Assembly (NCBI GenBank): GCA_049324115.1
Contig: JBMOMN010000035.1
Coordinates: forward strand, 6,923-70,922
DNA: 64,000 bases
Reading direction: 5' to 3'
Source of the DNA: UBA5796 sp040752455
Lineage (GTDB): Bacteria; Chloroflexota; Anaerolineae; Anaerolineales; Villigracilaceae
Positions 24,914 to 33,728 of this stretch are shown in pieces (within the stretch, counting starts at the first letter, position 1; each line of letters begins with the position of its first letter). Below the pieces are notes generated by a model. It was given only the letters and a program-made list of their open reading frames with translations, was not told where the DNA came from and did not search any database. The position numbers were made by a program, and so were the translations under genes.

Positions 24914-24975
24914 CAGGAGTGCGGACTTCAGTCCGCTTTGGCCGGTAGAATTGCAGGCTAAAGCCTGCACTCCTG
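24914..24975. repeat. Nested three-hairpin intergenic repeat
   Basis: Outer arms CAGGAGTGC / GCACTCCTG enclose two inner palindromes, GCGGACTTCAGTCCGC and GCAGGCTAAAGCCTGC, giving a cloverleaf-like fold. It lies just downstream of the permease gene and may act as a transcript end or processing signal. Confidence 0.75.
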
Positions 24976-25045
24976 ATAATTTATGGCTTGGTGAAATTAC
25001 CAAACTGCAATAGTTATCAAGGCCGGAATCATCTATCATTGGGTC

Positions 25046-26533
25046 ATGCTCGATGCTTCCGACTCCTCCCTCCCCTTGATCCTGTGCATTTCAGCCGACT
25101 CGGCCTTGAAAGCTGAACTCAGCGGCCTCCTGGCCGGGACAGGCTTCGAGCTGGCCTTCGCCTCCGACACGGGCGACGGGCTGGCCCGGGCCGAGGCGCT
25201 GCTTCCGGCGGTCATCCTCCTGGATTTCGGCCCGAACCTGGCCGCGACCGAGGTCTGCCGCCGGCTGCGCGCCAACCGTCTGCTGGCGGGCATCCCCATC
25301 GTCATGATCGTGAGCCGGGAGGAACGGGACGCGCGCGCCGCCGGTCTCGGCGCGGGAGCCGACGATTTCCTCGACAAACCCTTCGATGGCCTCGAATTGC
25401 TCGCCCGGCTGCGCACCCTGACCCGCCTGAGCACCCACCGCCTGATGCTCTCGGACCTGAAACGTTTCTCGTGGATGGTCCAGCACGCCGACGAAGGCTA
25501 CCTGCTGCTCGACCGGGCCGGGGGCATCCAGTACGCCAACGATTTCGCCGGGCAGTTGCTCAACCTCCCCGAAGACAGCCTGGGCCTGCCGTTCGTCAAA
25601 GTCGTGGAGCGCCTCTACGTCCCGGAGCCGGAAGAAGTCTGGCGCGATTGGCCCACCGACCCGGAACCCCTGTTCCTGGTCCAGCCTGAAAGCCCCACGG
25701 CGCGGGCCTCCTGGGTGGTGGTCGAGGCCCTCGACATGCCCGTCCACACCGATTACCACCGCATCGTCCGGCTGCGGGAAGTTACCGAGCGCATGTCCAT
25801 TTACCAGGACATGCGCCGATTCCACACGGTCGTCTCCCACAAGCTGCGCACCCCTATGGCCATCATGTACACCAACCTGAACGTGATCAAGAACCGCCTG
25901 GATATGCTCTCGCCCGACCAGGTGAAGGACTTTGCCCGCTCGGCCATCGAAGGCGCCGACCGGCTGGCGAACGAAATCCGCTCGATCCTGAGTTATATAG
26001 ACGCGCCTCTCTCGCTCACGCTGGGAGACCCGCTGAGACTGGATGCCCTGCCGGACATGGTGGTCTCCGTCAGTCGGTTGCTCGGCCTGGGTCAGGTCTC
26101 CCTGTCGCTCCCGCGGGACCTGGAACCTGCCACCGTTGCCCTGACGCACGACGCGGTCGAGATGATTTTCTTCGAACTGCTCGAAAACGCCCGCAAATTC
26201 CATCCCGCTCACGCGCCCCGGGTCGAGATCTCGGTCGACAGGGCGGATGCCGGACACGTCCTGGTGCGGGTCATGGACGATGGGGTCAACCTGTCGGTGG
26301 AGCAGCAGAAATGGGCCTGGCTGCCCTACGTCCAGGGCGAGAAGGATTTCAGCGGCGAACTGCCCGGCATCGGGCTGGGATTCCCGATGGTGGCGACCCT
26401 GGTCTGGAAGTCCGGCGGGGATCTGCGCCTGCGCAACCGCCCGGACGCGCCCGGCGTCCTGGTCGAGATGAAACTCCCGCTCGAAGAAACCGCCCGTCGT
26501 CGAGAGCGCATCGCCGCGCCGTTCGGGGAATGA
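25046..26533 (+). CDS. Receiver-PAS-histidine kinase hybrid
   Basis: 495 residues, no membrane helix. Order: REC domain about 10-130 (phospho-acceptor in LLDFGPN, KPFDG), PAS-like sensor about 140-240 (GYLLLDRAGGIQYANDFAG), DHp helix with H-box VVSHKLRTPM (Lys in place of the usual Glu), then an HATPase domain with N-box FELLENARKFHP, an altered G1 box MDDGVNL and G2 box GIGLGFPM. It is a cytoplasmic phosphorelay protein; the output regulator is not adjacent. The start has no Shine-Dalgarno, and a TATCAT hexamer ends 6 bases upstream of the ATG, which would fit a leaderless message. Confidence 0.8.
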   Translation: MLDASDSSLPLILCISADSALKAELSGLLAGTGFELAFASDTGDGLARAEALLPAVILLDFGPNLAATEVCRRLRANRLLAGIPIVMIVSREERDARAAGLGAGADDFLDKPFDGLELLARLRTLTRLSTHRLMLSDLKRFSWMVQHADEGYLLLDRAGGIQYANDFAGQLLNLPEDSLGLPFVKVVERLYVPEPEEVWRDWPTDPEPLFLVQPESPTARASWVVVEALDMPVHTDYHRIVRLREVTERMSIYQDMRRFHTVVSHKLRTPMAIMYTNLNVIKNRLDMLSPDQVKDFARSAIEGADRLANEIRSILSYIDAPLSLTLGDPLRLDALPDMVVSVSRLLGLGQVSLSLPRDLEPATVALTHDAVEMIFFELLENARKFHPAHAPRVEISVDRADAGHVLVRVMDDGVNLSVEQQKWAWLPYVQGEKDFSGELPGIGLGFPMVATLVWKSGGDLRLRNRPDAPGVLVEMKLPLEETARRRERIAAPFGE

Positions 26534-26592
26534 CGCCGGTCTCAACACTCCACATTTACCTGCGTTTCAGCGGGAGACGGCACATCTGGCGC

Positions 26593-26621
26593 TTGAATAA
26601 CCAGAAAATATGTTCTATAAT
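26593..26621 (+). promoter_or_regulatory. Sigma70-type promoter for the VOC gene
   Basis: TTGAAT and TATAAT are separated by exactly 17 bases. The -10 ends 39 bases before the ATG, leaving room for the AGAAGGAGA ribosome-binding site. Confidence 0.75.
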
Positions 26622-26660
26622 TGAGATTAAACCTGCCCAATTTACCAGAAGGAGATTGTC

Positions 26661-27023
26661 ATGACCAAACGGAATATCGTCCATATCGAAATCCCCACCC
26701 GCGAGGCGAAGGAATCCGCCGCATTTTACGAGAAGCTCTTCGGGTGGCACATCGTCCGCGATGAAGAAATGGATTACACCATGTTCGACGCCCACGAGGG
26801 TCCCGGCGGCGGCTTTACGCCATTGAGTGAGAACACCGCGGTCGGGGATGTGCTCTTCTACGTCAACAGCGACGACATCGAGGCCGATTTGCAGCGCGCC
26901 GTCGAACTCGGCGGCGAAATCGCCATGCCCAAGACCGAAATCCCCAACACCGGCTGGTTCGGCATGTTCAAGGACCAGACCGGCAACATCGTCGGGCTGT
27001 ATACCGGCATGAACCCGGAATAA
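26661..27023 (+). CDS. VOC (glyoxalase/bleomycin-resistance) superfamily protein
   Basis: A 120-residue single VOC domain: HIEIPTREAKESAAFYEKLFGW opening (first metal-side His), a central GGGFTPL strand and an end DQTGNIVGLY, where the last ligand is usually Glu and here reads Asn-Ile-Val. Such proteins include metal-dependent lyases and binding proteins; the substrate cannot be inferred. It stands alone with its own promoter and a strong terminator-like hairpin. Confidence 0.8.
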   Translation: MTKRNIVHIEIPTREAKESAAFYEKLFGWHIVRDEEMDYTMFDAHEGPGGGFTPLSENTAVGDVLFYVNSDDIEADLQRAVELGGEIAMPKTEIPNTGWFGMFKDQTGNIVGLYTGMNPE

Positions 27024-27039
27024 AGACTTCGCTCGAATC

Positions 27040-27072
27040 GAAAGCGGCTGTCTGTTATTGACAGCCGCTTTC
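27040..27072 (+). terminator. Stem-loop after the VOC gene
   Basis: A perfect 13-bp stem GAAAGCGGCTGTC / GACAGCCGCTTTC with a 7-nt loop starts 17 bases after the stop codon. The T-tail is weak (GGGTT), but placement and stem strength support termination. Confidence 0.65.
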
Positions 27073-27165
27073 GGGTTAAGCACAGAGACTGCCCTAACAA
27101 AACCGTAATGCAGCCGATGCTTCGCAAAGTGCGCTCGCAATGACATGACGAAGGTTTTTTTACTG

Positions 27166-27171
27166 TATACT
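27166..27171 (+). promoter_or_regulatory. Possible -10 box for the methyltransferase gene
   Basis: TATACT lies 22 bases before the first ATG and 37 before the second. Transcription from about 27178 would leave only some 16 nt before the first ATG. No good -35 box is visible; a run of seven T precedes it. Confidence 0.4.
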
Positions 27172-27193
27172 TGGGGTATCCATCCTTCGATCC

Positions 27194-30100
27194 ATGCGGG
27201 ATTTGCCCATGTCCATCCAACTCATCCAGAAATACTACTCGGAAGTCGAAAAGCTGATCCGCTACGGCGGTTCGCGCAATGAAAGCTCGCTCAGGCGGGC
27301 CTTCATCAATTTGCTGGAGAGCTACGCTTCGAGCAAGAACCTGGTCCTGGTCCCCGAAGTGGAAGTCCGTACCCCTGCCGGCAAGCGGGTCGTGCCCGAT
27401 GGCACCCTCAAGGACGCCCTCCGCCAGGACTGGGGTTTCTGGGAGAGCAAGGACGAAGCCGACGATATCGAAGAAGAGATCGTCAAGAAATTCGCCAAAG
27501 GCTATCCGTCCAGCAACATCCTCTTCGAAGATACCCAGACGGCCATCCTCTACCAGTCCGGGGAGCGGGTCGGGTTGGCCGCTTTCAGCGACGCCAAAGC
27601 CCTGGACGTGCTGCTCAGGCTCTTCGTCGGGTACGAACCGAAGGAAGTCACCAGCTTCCGGGAAGCCATCCAAAAGTTCAACCAGGATGTGCCCGCCTTG
27701 GTCGAGGAGCTCCGCCATATCATCCAGGAGCAGGTCGGCAAGAACGAAGCCTTCAAACAATCCCAGGATGAATTCCTGGAGCTGTGCCGCAAGGCCATCA
27801 ATCCCAAGGTCGAGATGGCCGACGTGCGCGAGATGATCATCCAGCATGTCCTCACCGAAGATATCTTCATGACCGTCTTCGACGAACCGGCCTTCCACCG
27901 CGAGAACAACATCGCCCGCAAGCTGGAGGAAGTGTCGGCTCCGCTCTTCAAGCAATCCGGCTGGCGGGCCGTTCACGGGCGGATTGCGCCGTACTACGAG
28001 ACGATCAATGCTCGTGCGGCCCAGATCTACGACCATACCGAGAAGCAGAAGTTTCTCAAGGCGCTCTACGAGAACTTCTACCGGGCTTACAACCCCAAGG
28101 CCGCCGACCGGCTGGGCATCATTTACACGCCCAATGAGATCGTCCGCTTCATGATCGAGAGCGCCGACCACCTGTGCTGGCAGCACTTCGGCAAAGGCCT
28201 CGGCGATCAAGGCGTCGAGATCCTGGACCCTGCCACGGGCACCGGTACTTTCATTACTGAGCTGATCGAGTACCTGCCGGCGGCCCAGTTGCGCTACAAG
28301 TATGAGCACGAGATCCACTGCAACGAAGTCGCCATCCTGCCTTATTACATCGCCAACCTGAACATCGAATACACCTACAAGCAGAAGACCGGCCAGTACC
28401 TGGAGTTCGAGAATATCTGCTTTGTGGATACGCTCGACAATCTGGGTTTCACCGCCAACAGCGGCCAGCAGATGAACTTCTTCGCCCTCATGGACGAGAA
28501 CGCCGAACGCATCACCCGCCAGAATACCCGCAAGATTTCGGTCGTCATCGGCAACCCGCCCTACAATGCCAACCAGTTGAACGAAAACGAGAACAACAAG
28601 AACCGGGAATATCCTGGGATCGACCAGCGCATCAAAGATACTTACATCAAGCAGAGCACAGCCCAAAAAACCAAGCTTTATGATATGTATGCCCGTTTTT
28701 ACCGCTGGGCAAGTGATCGCCTGGATAAGAACGGCATTGTGGCTTTCATAACCAATAATTCCTATCTTGACTCGCGGGGTTTCGATGGATTTCGCAAGGT
28801 TGTTGCAAATGAATTCAGTCATATTTACATTTTAGATTTGGGCGGAGATGTAAGAAAAAACCGGCAGTTATCTGGTACTACTCACAATGTTTTTGGAATT
28901 CAAATTGGCGTTGCAATTGCTTTCATGGTGAAATCCGATAAAAAAGGCAAAATGCCTGCTCAGATTTTCTACGCCCGTCGCCCGGAATTTGAAACGGCTA
29001 CCGATAAACTGGCTTTTCTCCGTTCCGAAAACTTCCCCGACATCCGCTTCGAAGGTATTCACCCAGATAAAAAGCATAACTGGCTCAACATCACCGACAA
29101 TGATTGGGAAGAGCTAATGCCTGTCGCGCTAAAGAACAGTAAGTCAGGTGAGCAGGTAAAGGAGCCTAAATCTATTTTCAATCTATTTTCTTTGGGTGTT
29201 GTTACTAACCGTGATGATTGGGTTTATGATGATGACCGAAACTCGCTTAATCAGAAGGTGCATTACCTAATCGATACCTACAATCAAGAAGTTGAGCGAA
29301 GCGAGCGTAATAATATAGCTCTGGATATGGATAACCTTGATAAAAGCATCAAGTGGACAAGAGCTGTCAAACAAGATTTAGCAAGAGGCATTCGCTATAC
29401 CTATGATGAAGCTCTCATTGTTTCCGGTTTATATCGCCCCTTTGTAAAACGATTTTTGTACTTTGGTTCAAATCTGAATGAAATGCAATACCGCCAGCCA
29501 GAAATATTCTTGGGTGAAAATCTTGTAATAGGTTTTACTGATCCAGGTTCTTCTAAGCCTTTTATGACACTTGGTAGCAACCAAATTCCAGATTTGCACT
29601 TAGCAGGTGCTGCTGCTGGAACTCAATGCCTTCCCATCTACCGCTATGCTGAAGACGGCGGGCGGGTCGAGAATATCACCGATTGGGCGCTGGGGCAGTT
29701 CAAGAAAAAATATGAAAGCAGAAAGATGAAAGATGAAGGGAGAAGTAAACATTCAGCTTTCATCTCTCATCCTTCATCCTTGACTAAACTCGACATCTTC
29801 CACTACGTCTACGCCGTCCTGCACCACCCCGCTTACCGGGAGAAATACGAGATCAACCTGAAGCGGGAGTTCCCAAGAATCCCGTTCTATGACGATTTCT
29901 GGAAGTGGGCCAATTGGGGTCAGCAGTTGATGTCCCTGCACCTGAATTATGAAACCGTCGAGCCGTTCGAGTTGGAACGTTTAAACGTTGAACGTGCCAA
30001 CATTCAACCGCGTTTGATGGCCCGCAAAGACTCCGGCGAAATCGAAGTGGATACCGCAACCACGCTGCGCGGCGTCCCTGCGGAGGCTTGGGAGTATCGT

Positions 30101-30301
30101 CTTGGCACCTATTCTGTCATCGAGTGGGTCCTCGAACGTTACAAGGAGAAGAAGCCCAAAGACCCGACCATCGCCGAGAAATTCAACATCTACCGCTTCG
30201 CCGATTACAAGGAACAGGTCATAGACCTGCTCATGCGCATCACCCGCGTCAGCGTGGAGACGATGAAGATTGTCAAAGAGATGGGGGCAGACAAACAGTG
30301 A
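27194..30301 (+). CDS. Single-chain nuclease-adenine methyltransferase (type ISP/IIG-like restriction-modification protein)
   Basis: 1035 residues. The N-terminus has a PD-(D/E)xK-like site (PD68-69, ESK84-86). The methyltransferase core shows motif I DPATGTGTFITE (about 346) and motif IV GNPPYNAN (about 454), so N6-adenine methylation is expected. The C-terminal third resembles the specificity domain of type ISP enzymes. No helicase/ATPase motifs are seen, so it differs from full type ISP enzymes (about 1600 residues) and resembles the type IIG layout. A second in-frame ATG five codons later (MSIQLIQ) has GCGGGA upstream and may be the real start. Bases about 28650-29640 are visibly AT-rich. 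An in-frame palindromic insert occurs near residues 842-863. Confidence 0.82.
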   Translation: MRDLPMSIQLIQKYYSEVEKLIRYGGSRNESSLRRAFINLLESYASSKNLVLVPEVEVRTPAGKRVVPDGTLKDALRQDWGFWESKDEADDIEEEIVKKFAKGYPSSNILFEDTQTAILYQSGERVGLAAFSDAKALDVLLRLFVGYEPKEVTSFREAIQKFNQDVPALVEELRHIIQEQVGKNEAFKQSQDEFLELCRKAINPKVEMADVREMIIQHVLTEDIFMTVFDEPAFHRENNIARKLEEVSAPLFKQSGWRAVHGRIAPYYETINARAAQIYDHTEKQKFLKALYENFYRAYNPKAADRLGIIYTPNEIVRFMIESADHLCWQHFGKGLGDQGVEILDPATGTGTFITELIEYLPAAQLRYKYEHEIHCNEVAILPYYIANLNIEYTYKQKTGQYLEFENICFVDTLDNLGFTANSGQQMNFFALMDENAERITRQNTRKISVVIGNPPYNANQLNENENNKNREYPGIDQRIKDTYIKQSTAQKTKLYDMYARFYRWASDRLDKNGIVAFITNNSYLDSRGFDGFRKVVANEFSHIYILDLGGDVRKNRQLSGTTHNVFGIQIGVAIAFMVKSDKKGKMPAQIFYARRPEFETATDKLAFLRSENFPDIRFEGIHPDKKHNWLNITDNDWEELMPVALKNSKSGEQVKEPKSIFNLFSLGVVTNRDDWVYDDDRNSLNQKVHYLIDTYNQEVERSERNNIALDMDNLDKSIKWTRAVKQDLARGIRYTYDEALIVSGLYRPFVKRFLYFGSNLNEMQYRQPEIFLGENLVIGFTDPGSSKPFMTLGSNQIPDLHLAGAAAGTQCLPIYRYAEDGGRVENITDWALGQFKKKYESRKMKDEGRSKHSAFISHPSSLTKLDIFHYVYAVLHHPAYREKYEINLKREFPRIPFYDDFWKWANWGQQLMSLHLNYETVEPFELERLNVERANIQPRLMARKDSGEIEVDTATTLRGVPAEAWEYRLGTYSVIEWVLERYKEKKPKDPTIAEKFNIYRFADYKEQVIDLLMRITRVSVETMKIVKEMGADKQ
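29718..29780. repeat. Palindromic insert inside the methyltransferase gene
   Basis: Left arm GAAAGATGAAAGATGAAGG pairs imperfectly with the right arm CTTTCATC...CCTTCATCCT. It is translated as a Lys/Asp/Ser-rich peptide (RKMKDEGRSKHSAF, then ISHPSSL). The same repeat type and a similar peptide occur inside fdhA. Confidence 0.7.
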
Positions 30302-30319
30302 AAAAGGAGAGGCGACATC

Positions 30320-33037
30320 ATGAAGAATACCCATAGATTCCTGTCTACATTAACCCTGATTGTTCTGCTTTTCGCTGGACTGCCCGTCCGATCCGCGGCG
30401 GCAGCAACCCTAATTGTCACCAATACCAATGACAGCGGTCCCGGTTCCCTGCGCCAGACGATCGTTAGTGTCGCGCCTGGCGATACCATCACCTTTGACC
30501 CATCCCTTTCCGGGCAAACCATCCTGCTCAATTCAGTGCTTATTATCTATGTTAGTATTTTAACCATTGACGCTTCGGACCTGGATGCGCCTATCCAGCT
30601 CAGCGGTGGCGATACAACTGGTATTCTCCTGGTTAATGCTGGCCAAACCATTACCCTCGATGCGCTCGAGTTTGTTCATGGAAATTTTACAGGTAGCGGA
30701 GGGGCAATCACGAACAGTGGCACATTGACGATCATCAACAGTACTTTCTCGAATAACACGGCTGTAGGCAACGCTGGAAGCATCGCTAATGATGGCACCT
30801 TGACGATTACCGACAGCACCTTTTCAAAAAATACAGCCAGCCAGGGAGGCGCGATCTACAATTATGCCGGAGGCTCACTGATAGTTTCAGGCAGCACCTT
30901 CGAAAACAATCGCGCAAATGCTGGTGGGTCAATTTCGAATGCAGGGACTGCTCTGGTTTCAAACAGTACCTTTTACGCTAATTCCGTTACATCAATAGGC
31001 GGTGGCATACATAATCGGGATGGCGGGGTTTTAACCGTAGCGAACAGCACTTTTTCGGACAATAGCGCGGTTACCTCTGGCGGCGCAATACTGAATGACA
31101 CCGCCACGTTGCATCTCAAGAACACCATTTTGGCGAACAGTTTATCCGGGGATGATTGCGTGAATTCCCTGGGAACAGTCGCGACCAATATCAATAACCT
31201 GATCGAAACCAATGCCGGTGGTGGATATGAGTGCGGTGCTCCCGCATTAAACATTGATCCGAACCTGGGGCCATTGACCGACAACGGTGGCCCCACTTGG
31301 ACTATGATCCCGTTGGTTGGCACCCCGGTATATGATGCAGGCGATAATGCCAGTTGCGAAACCACCGATCAACGTGGCATAAATCGTCTGTCGGTCAGTT
31401 CCACTTGTGATATTGGCGCGGTGGAAATTCGTTTCCGGGAAGTTTGGAGTACGGATGACAGCGGTCCAAACTCTTTGCGCCAGGTGATATTGGATGCATC
31501 GCCCGGTGACATTATCATTTTCTCCTCAGCACTAGCCGGTCAAACGATTTCTCTCTTTTCTCCCATTGCCATTGACAAACCCCTGATCATCGATGGTTTT
31601 ACAATGGTTTCACGGTTGAAGATCAGCGGCGGCAACAATGTAAGTGTGTTCACCATCAATGATGCTGTCGGGTTTACCATCAATCACCTCGAAATCACCA
31701 ATGGGAATTCCGGTACGCAAGGAGGCGGGATTTACAACTTGCTTGGAGAACTTGTCGTCATGGACAGCGTTTTTTCGCAAAACGAGGCAGCAAACCAGGG
31801 CGGCGGGATCTGGAACGGCAGTTCGGCGAGGATTTTTGACAGCACTTTTTCCAATAACGCTGCCTACGGGGGTGGCGCGATTGCAAATCAAGGCAACCTT
31901 TTGATTTCTGGCAGCACCTTCACCAACAACAGTTCCAATCCCCAGGGTGGTGCCATCTGGAACCATAGCGGAAACTTGTCTATTTCCAACAGCACATTTA
32001 CGGGTAATAGTGCCACTTACTCAGGCGGCGGAGTATACAACGGCGGTGTTCTCGGCAATCTGACGGTGTTGAACAGCACGTTCTCGGCGAATAGCGCAAC
32101 CGTAGGTGCGGGTATCGATAATACGGGTAAACTGAATTTATCGAATACGATCCTGGCGAATAGTCTGATAGGTCCCGATTGCAACGATAACGGCGATCTG
32201 TTGGAAGCTAAAAACAACTTGATCGAAAATAACGCCAGCGGAAATGACGCCTGCGGCACCCCCAAAGTCATTGCTGACCCAAACCTGGGACAATTAGCGA
32301 ACAACGGGGGACAAACCAAAACGTTGGCTCTCAAAGTGGGCAGCCCGGCGATCAATGCGGGTGATGACACGGTTTGCGCTCCGCTCGACCAGCGCGGGGT
32401 CAAGCGTCCAAAGGAATCCCATTGTGATATCGGCGCATACGAGTTTGATTTGCCGAAGAAGGTGTCCACTTTGCGCTCTCAGGCTTCGTATGATGGCTGG
32501 GTGCTCGAATCAAGTGAATTATCCAACAACGGCGGCTCTCTCAATCGGTATGCTACGACATTCCGACTGGGTGACGACAAGGTCCGCAGGCAGTATCGCT
32601 CCATCCTGACTTTCTCGACCAAGGGCCTGCCGGACAATGCCGCGATCAGCAAGGTCACTCTCAAAATCAGGCGGCAGGGAGTCATTGGCGGCGGTAATCC
32701 GGTGACATCCTTCCAAGGTTTGATGGCGGATGTCCGCAGAGGCTTCCTGGGTACTTCAATTGTGCTGCAAACCGGCGATTTCAACGCCAGGGCTTCTTCT
32801 GGCTACAAATCGTTTGGACCTTTCAAGCCTGCCCTGGTCACTGGCTGGTATTCGATCAACCTGACTGCGGCAAAAGCCTATATCAATAAACTGGCTTCTG
32901 CCGGGGGAGTAACCCAAATCCGTCTGCGATTCAAGCTGGATGACAACAACGCGGTTGCAAACTACCTCAGTCTTTACAGCGGCAATGCTTCCAGCGCGCT
33001 AAGACCACAACTGATTATCGAATACTACGTGCCTTAA
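30320..33037 (+). CDS. Secreted parallel beta-helix surface protein with C-terminal DNRLRE/CBM96-like domain
   Basis: 905 residues. Signal peptide about 1-29 (ending in AAA). Two modules follow, each opening with an NDSGPGSLRQ-like phrase (residues about 34 and 377) and running into repeats of the form STFSNNxA...GGxIxN, the pattern of right-handed beta-helix 'choice-of-anchor' and Pmp-like proteins. Each module ends with NNGGxTxT and a DQRGxxR...CDIGAxE closing motif. Residues about 715-905 form a separate beta domain like DNRLRE/CBM96 modules. No sortase motif or membrane helix is visible at the end. AAGGAGAGG precedes the ATG, 18 bases after the methyltransferase stop. Base composition is more AT-rich than in most neighbours. 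Confidence 0.75.
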   Translation: MKNTHRFLSTLTLIVLLFAGLPVRSAAAATLIVTNTNDSGPGSLRQTIVSVAPGDTITFDPSLSGQTILLNSVLIIYVSILTIDASDLDAPIQLSGGDTTGILLVNAGQTITLDALEFVHGNFTGSGGAITNSGTLTIINSTFSNNTAVGNAGSIANDGTLTITDSTFSKNTASQGGAIYNYAGGSLIVSGSTFENNRANAGGSISNAGTALVSNSTFYANSVTSIGGGIHNRDGGVLTVANSTFSDNSAVTSGGAILNDTATLHLKNTILANSLSGDDCVNSLGTVATNINNLIETNAGGGYECGAPALNIDPNLGPLTDNGGPTWTMIPLVGTPVYDAGDNASCETTDQRGINRLSVSSTCDIGAVEIRFREVWSTDDSGPNSLRQVILDASPGDIIIFSSALAGQTISLFSPIAIDKPLIIDGFTMVSRLKISGGNNVSVFTINDAVGFTINHLEITNGNSGTQGGGIYNLLGELVVMDSVFSQNEAANQGGGIWNGSSARIFDSTFSNNAAYGGGAIANQGNLLISGSTFTNNSSNPQGGAIWNHSGNLSISNSTFTGNSATYSGGGVYNGGVLGNLTVLNSTFSANSATVGAGIDNTGKLNLSNTILANSLIGPDCNDNGDLLEAKNNLIENNASGNDACGTPKVIADPNLGQLANNGGQTKTLALKVGSPAINAGDDTVCAPLDQRGVKRPKESHCDIGAYEFDLPKKVSTLRSQASYDGWVLESSELSNNGGSLNRYATTFRLGDDKVRRQYRSILTFSTKGLPDNAAISKVTLKIRRQGVIGGGNPVTSFQGLMADVRRGFLGTSIVLQTGDFNARASSGYKSFGPFKPALVTGWYSINLTAAKAYINKLASAGGVTQIRLRFKLDDNNAVANYLSLYSGNASSALRPQLIIEYYVP

Positions 33038-33080
33038 GCAATTGACGCGTTTTCAAACCCTGGGAAAAGCGAGGACAGGC

Positions 33081-33725
33081 TCAGGCCTTGTTCCTGCTTT
33101 TCTTTTTCTTCGGCAGGGGGAAATCGAACGGGGGTTTGCGGTTGAGCCATAGCAATCTCGCCCCCATTTCGGACAAATATAGCGCCGTCACCGAGCCGGT
33201 ATCCACCGCCAGCCTTTGGAAGTTGTCCAGCGGCAGGCCGAGGTAGTGGGCTACGGCCAGCTTGATCGGGTCGGCGTGGAAGACGATCGCGACGACGTGT
33301 TTGGGCTTGTGGGCCGCGGCGATCCGGTCGAGGGCGGTGACGATGCGCGTCTGGCACTGGACGAAGGATTCGCCCTCCGGGAAGGTGAAGCGGGAGGGCG
33401 CTCCCTGGACCATTTTCCAGGCTTTGAGTTTGCTCAGGGCCACCCAGGAGCGCCCCTGCCATTTGCCGATGTCGGTGTCCAGCAGGTCGGGGAGCTGTTG
33501 GACCTCCAGTCGGCGGATTTCGGCCAGGGGTGCGGCGGTTTCGGCGGCGCGCTCCAGGGGGCTGGAATAGATCGCATTCAACGGGACCCGGCCGAGGTTC
33601 CCGGCCAACGCTTGCGCCTGCTCGAGTCCGCGCTCGTTCAGGTGGACTCCGGGCAGGCGTCCGGCCATTTTGGTCGCTTTCACGTAATCATTTTCGCCGT
33701 GACGGATGAGCAGCAGCAGGGGCAT
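33081..33725 (-). CDS. Histidine phosphatase superfamily protein
   Basis: 214 residues of the phosphoglycerate-mutase-like fold. The catalytic LIRHGEND (His9) starts the protein; SSPLERAAETA and the late histidine in VFHADPIKL complete the active site. The Lys/Arg-rich C-terminus (KKKKSRNKA) is unusual. Members range from sugar-phosphate phosphatases to cobalamin-pathway enzymes, and nothing nearby decides. The start is 3 bases after the upstream UPF0316 stop, so they form an operon. Confidence 0.82.
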   Translation of the reverse strand: MPLLLLIRHGENDYVKATKMAGRLPGVHLNERGLEQAQALAGNLGRVPLNAIYSSPLERAAETAAPLAEIRRLEVQQLPDLLDTDIGKWQGRSWVALSKLKAWKMVQGAPSRFTFPEGESFVQCQTRIVTALDRIAAAHKPKHVVAIVFHADPIKLAVAHYLGLPLDNFQRLAVDTGSVTALYLSEMGARLLWLNRKPPFDFPLPKKKKSRNKA

Positions 33726-33728
33726 GGA

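Noticed and set aside
26858..28822. Minus-strand open frame (654 codons) opposite the VOC and methyltransferase genes
   Set aside because: Spans two genes, a terminator and a promoter of the opposite strand; Leu/Val/Asp-rich shadow with no motif.
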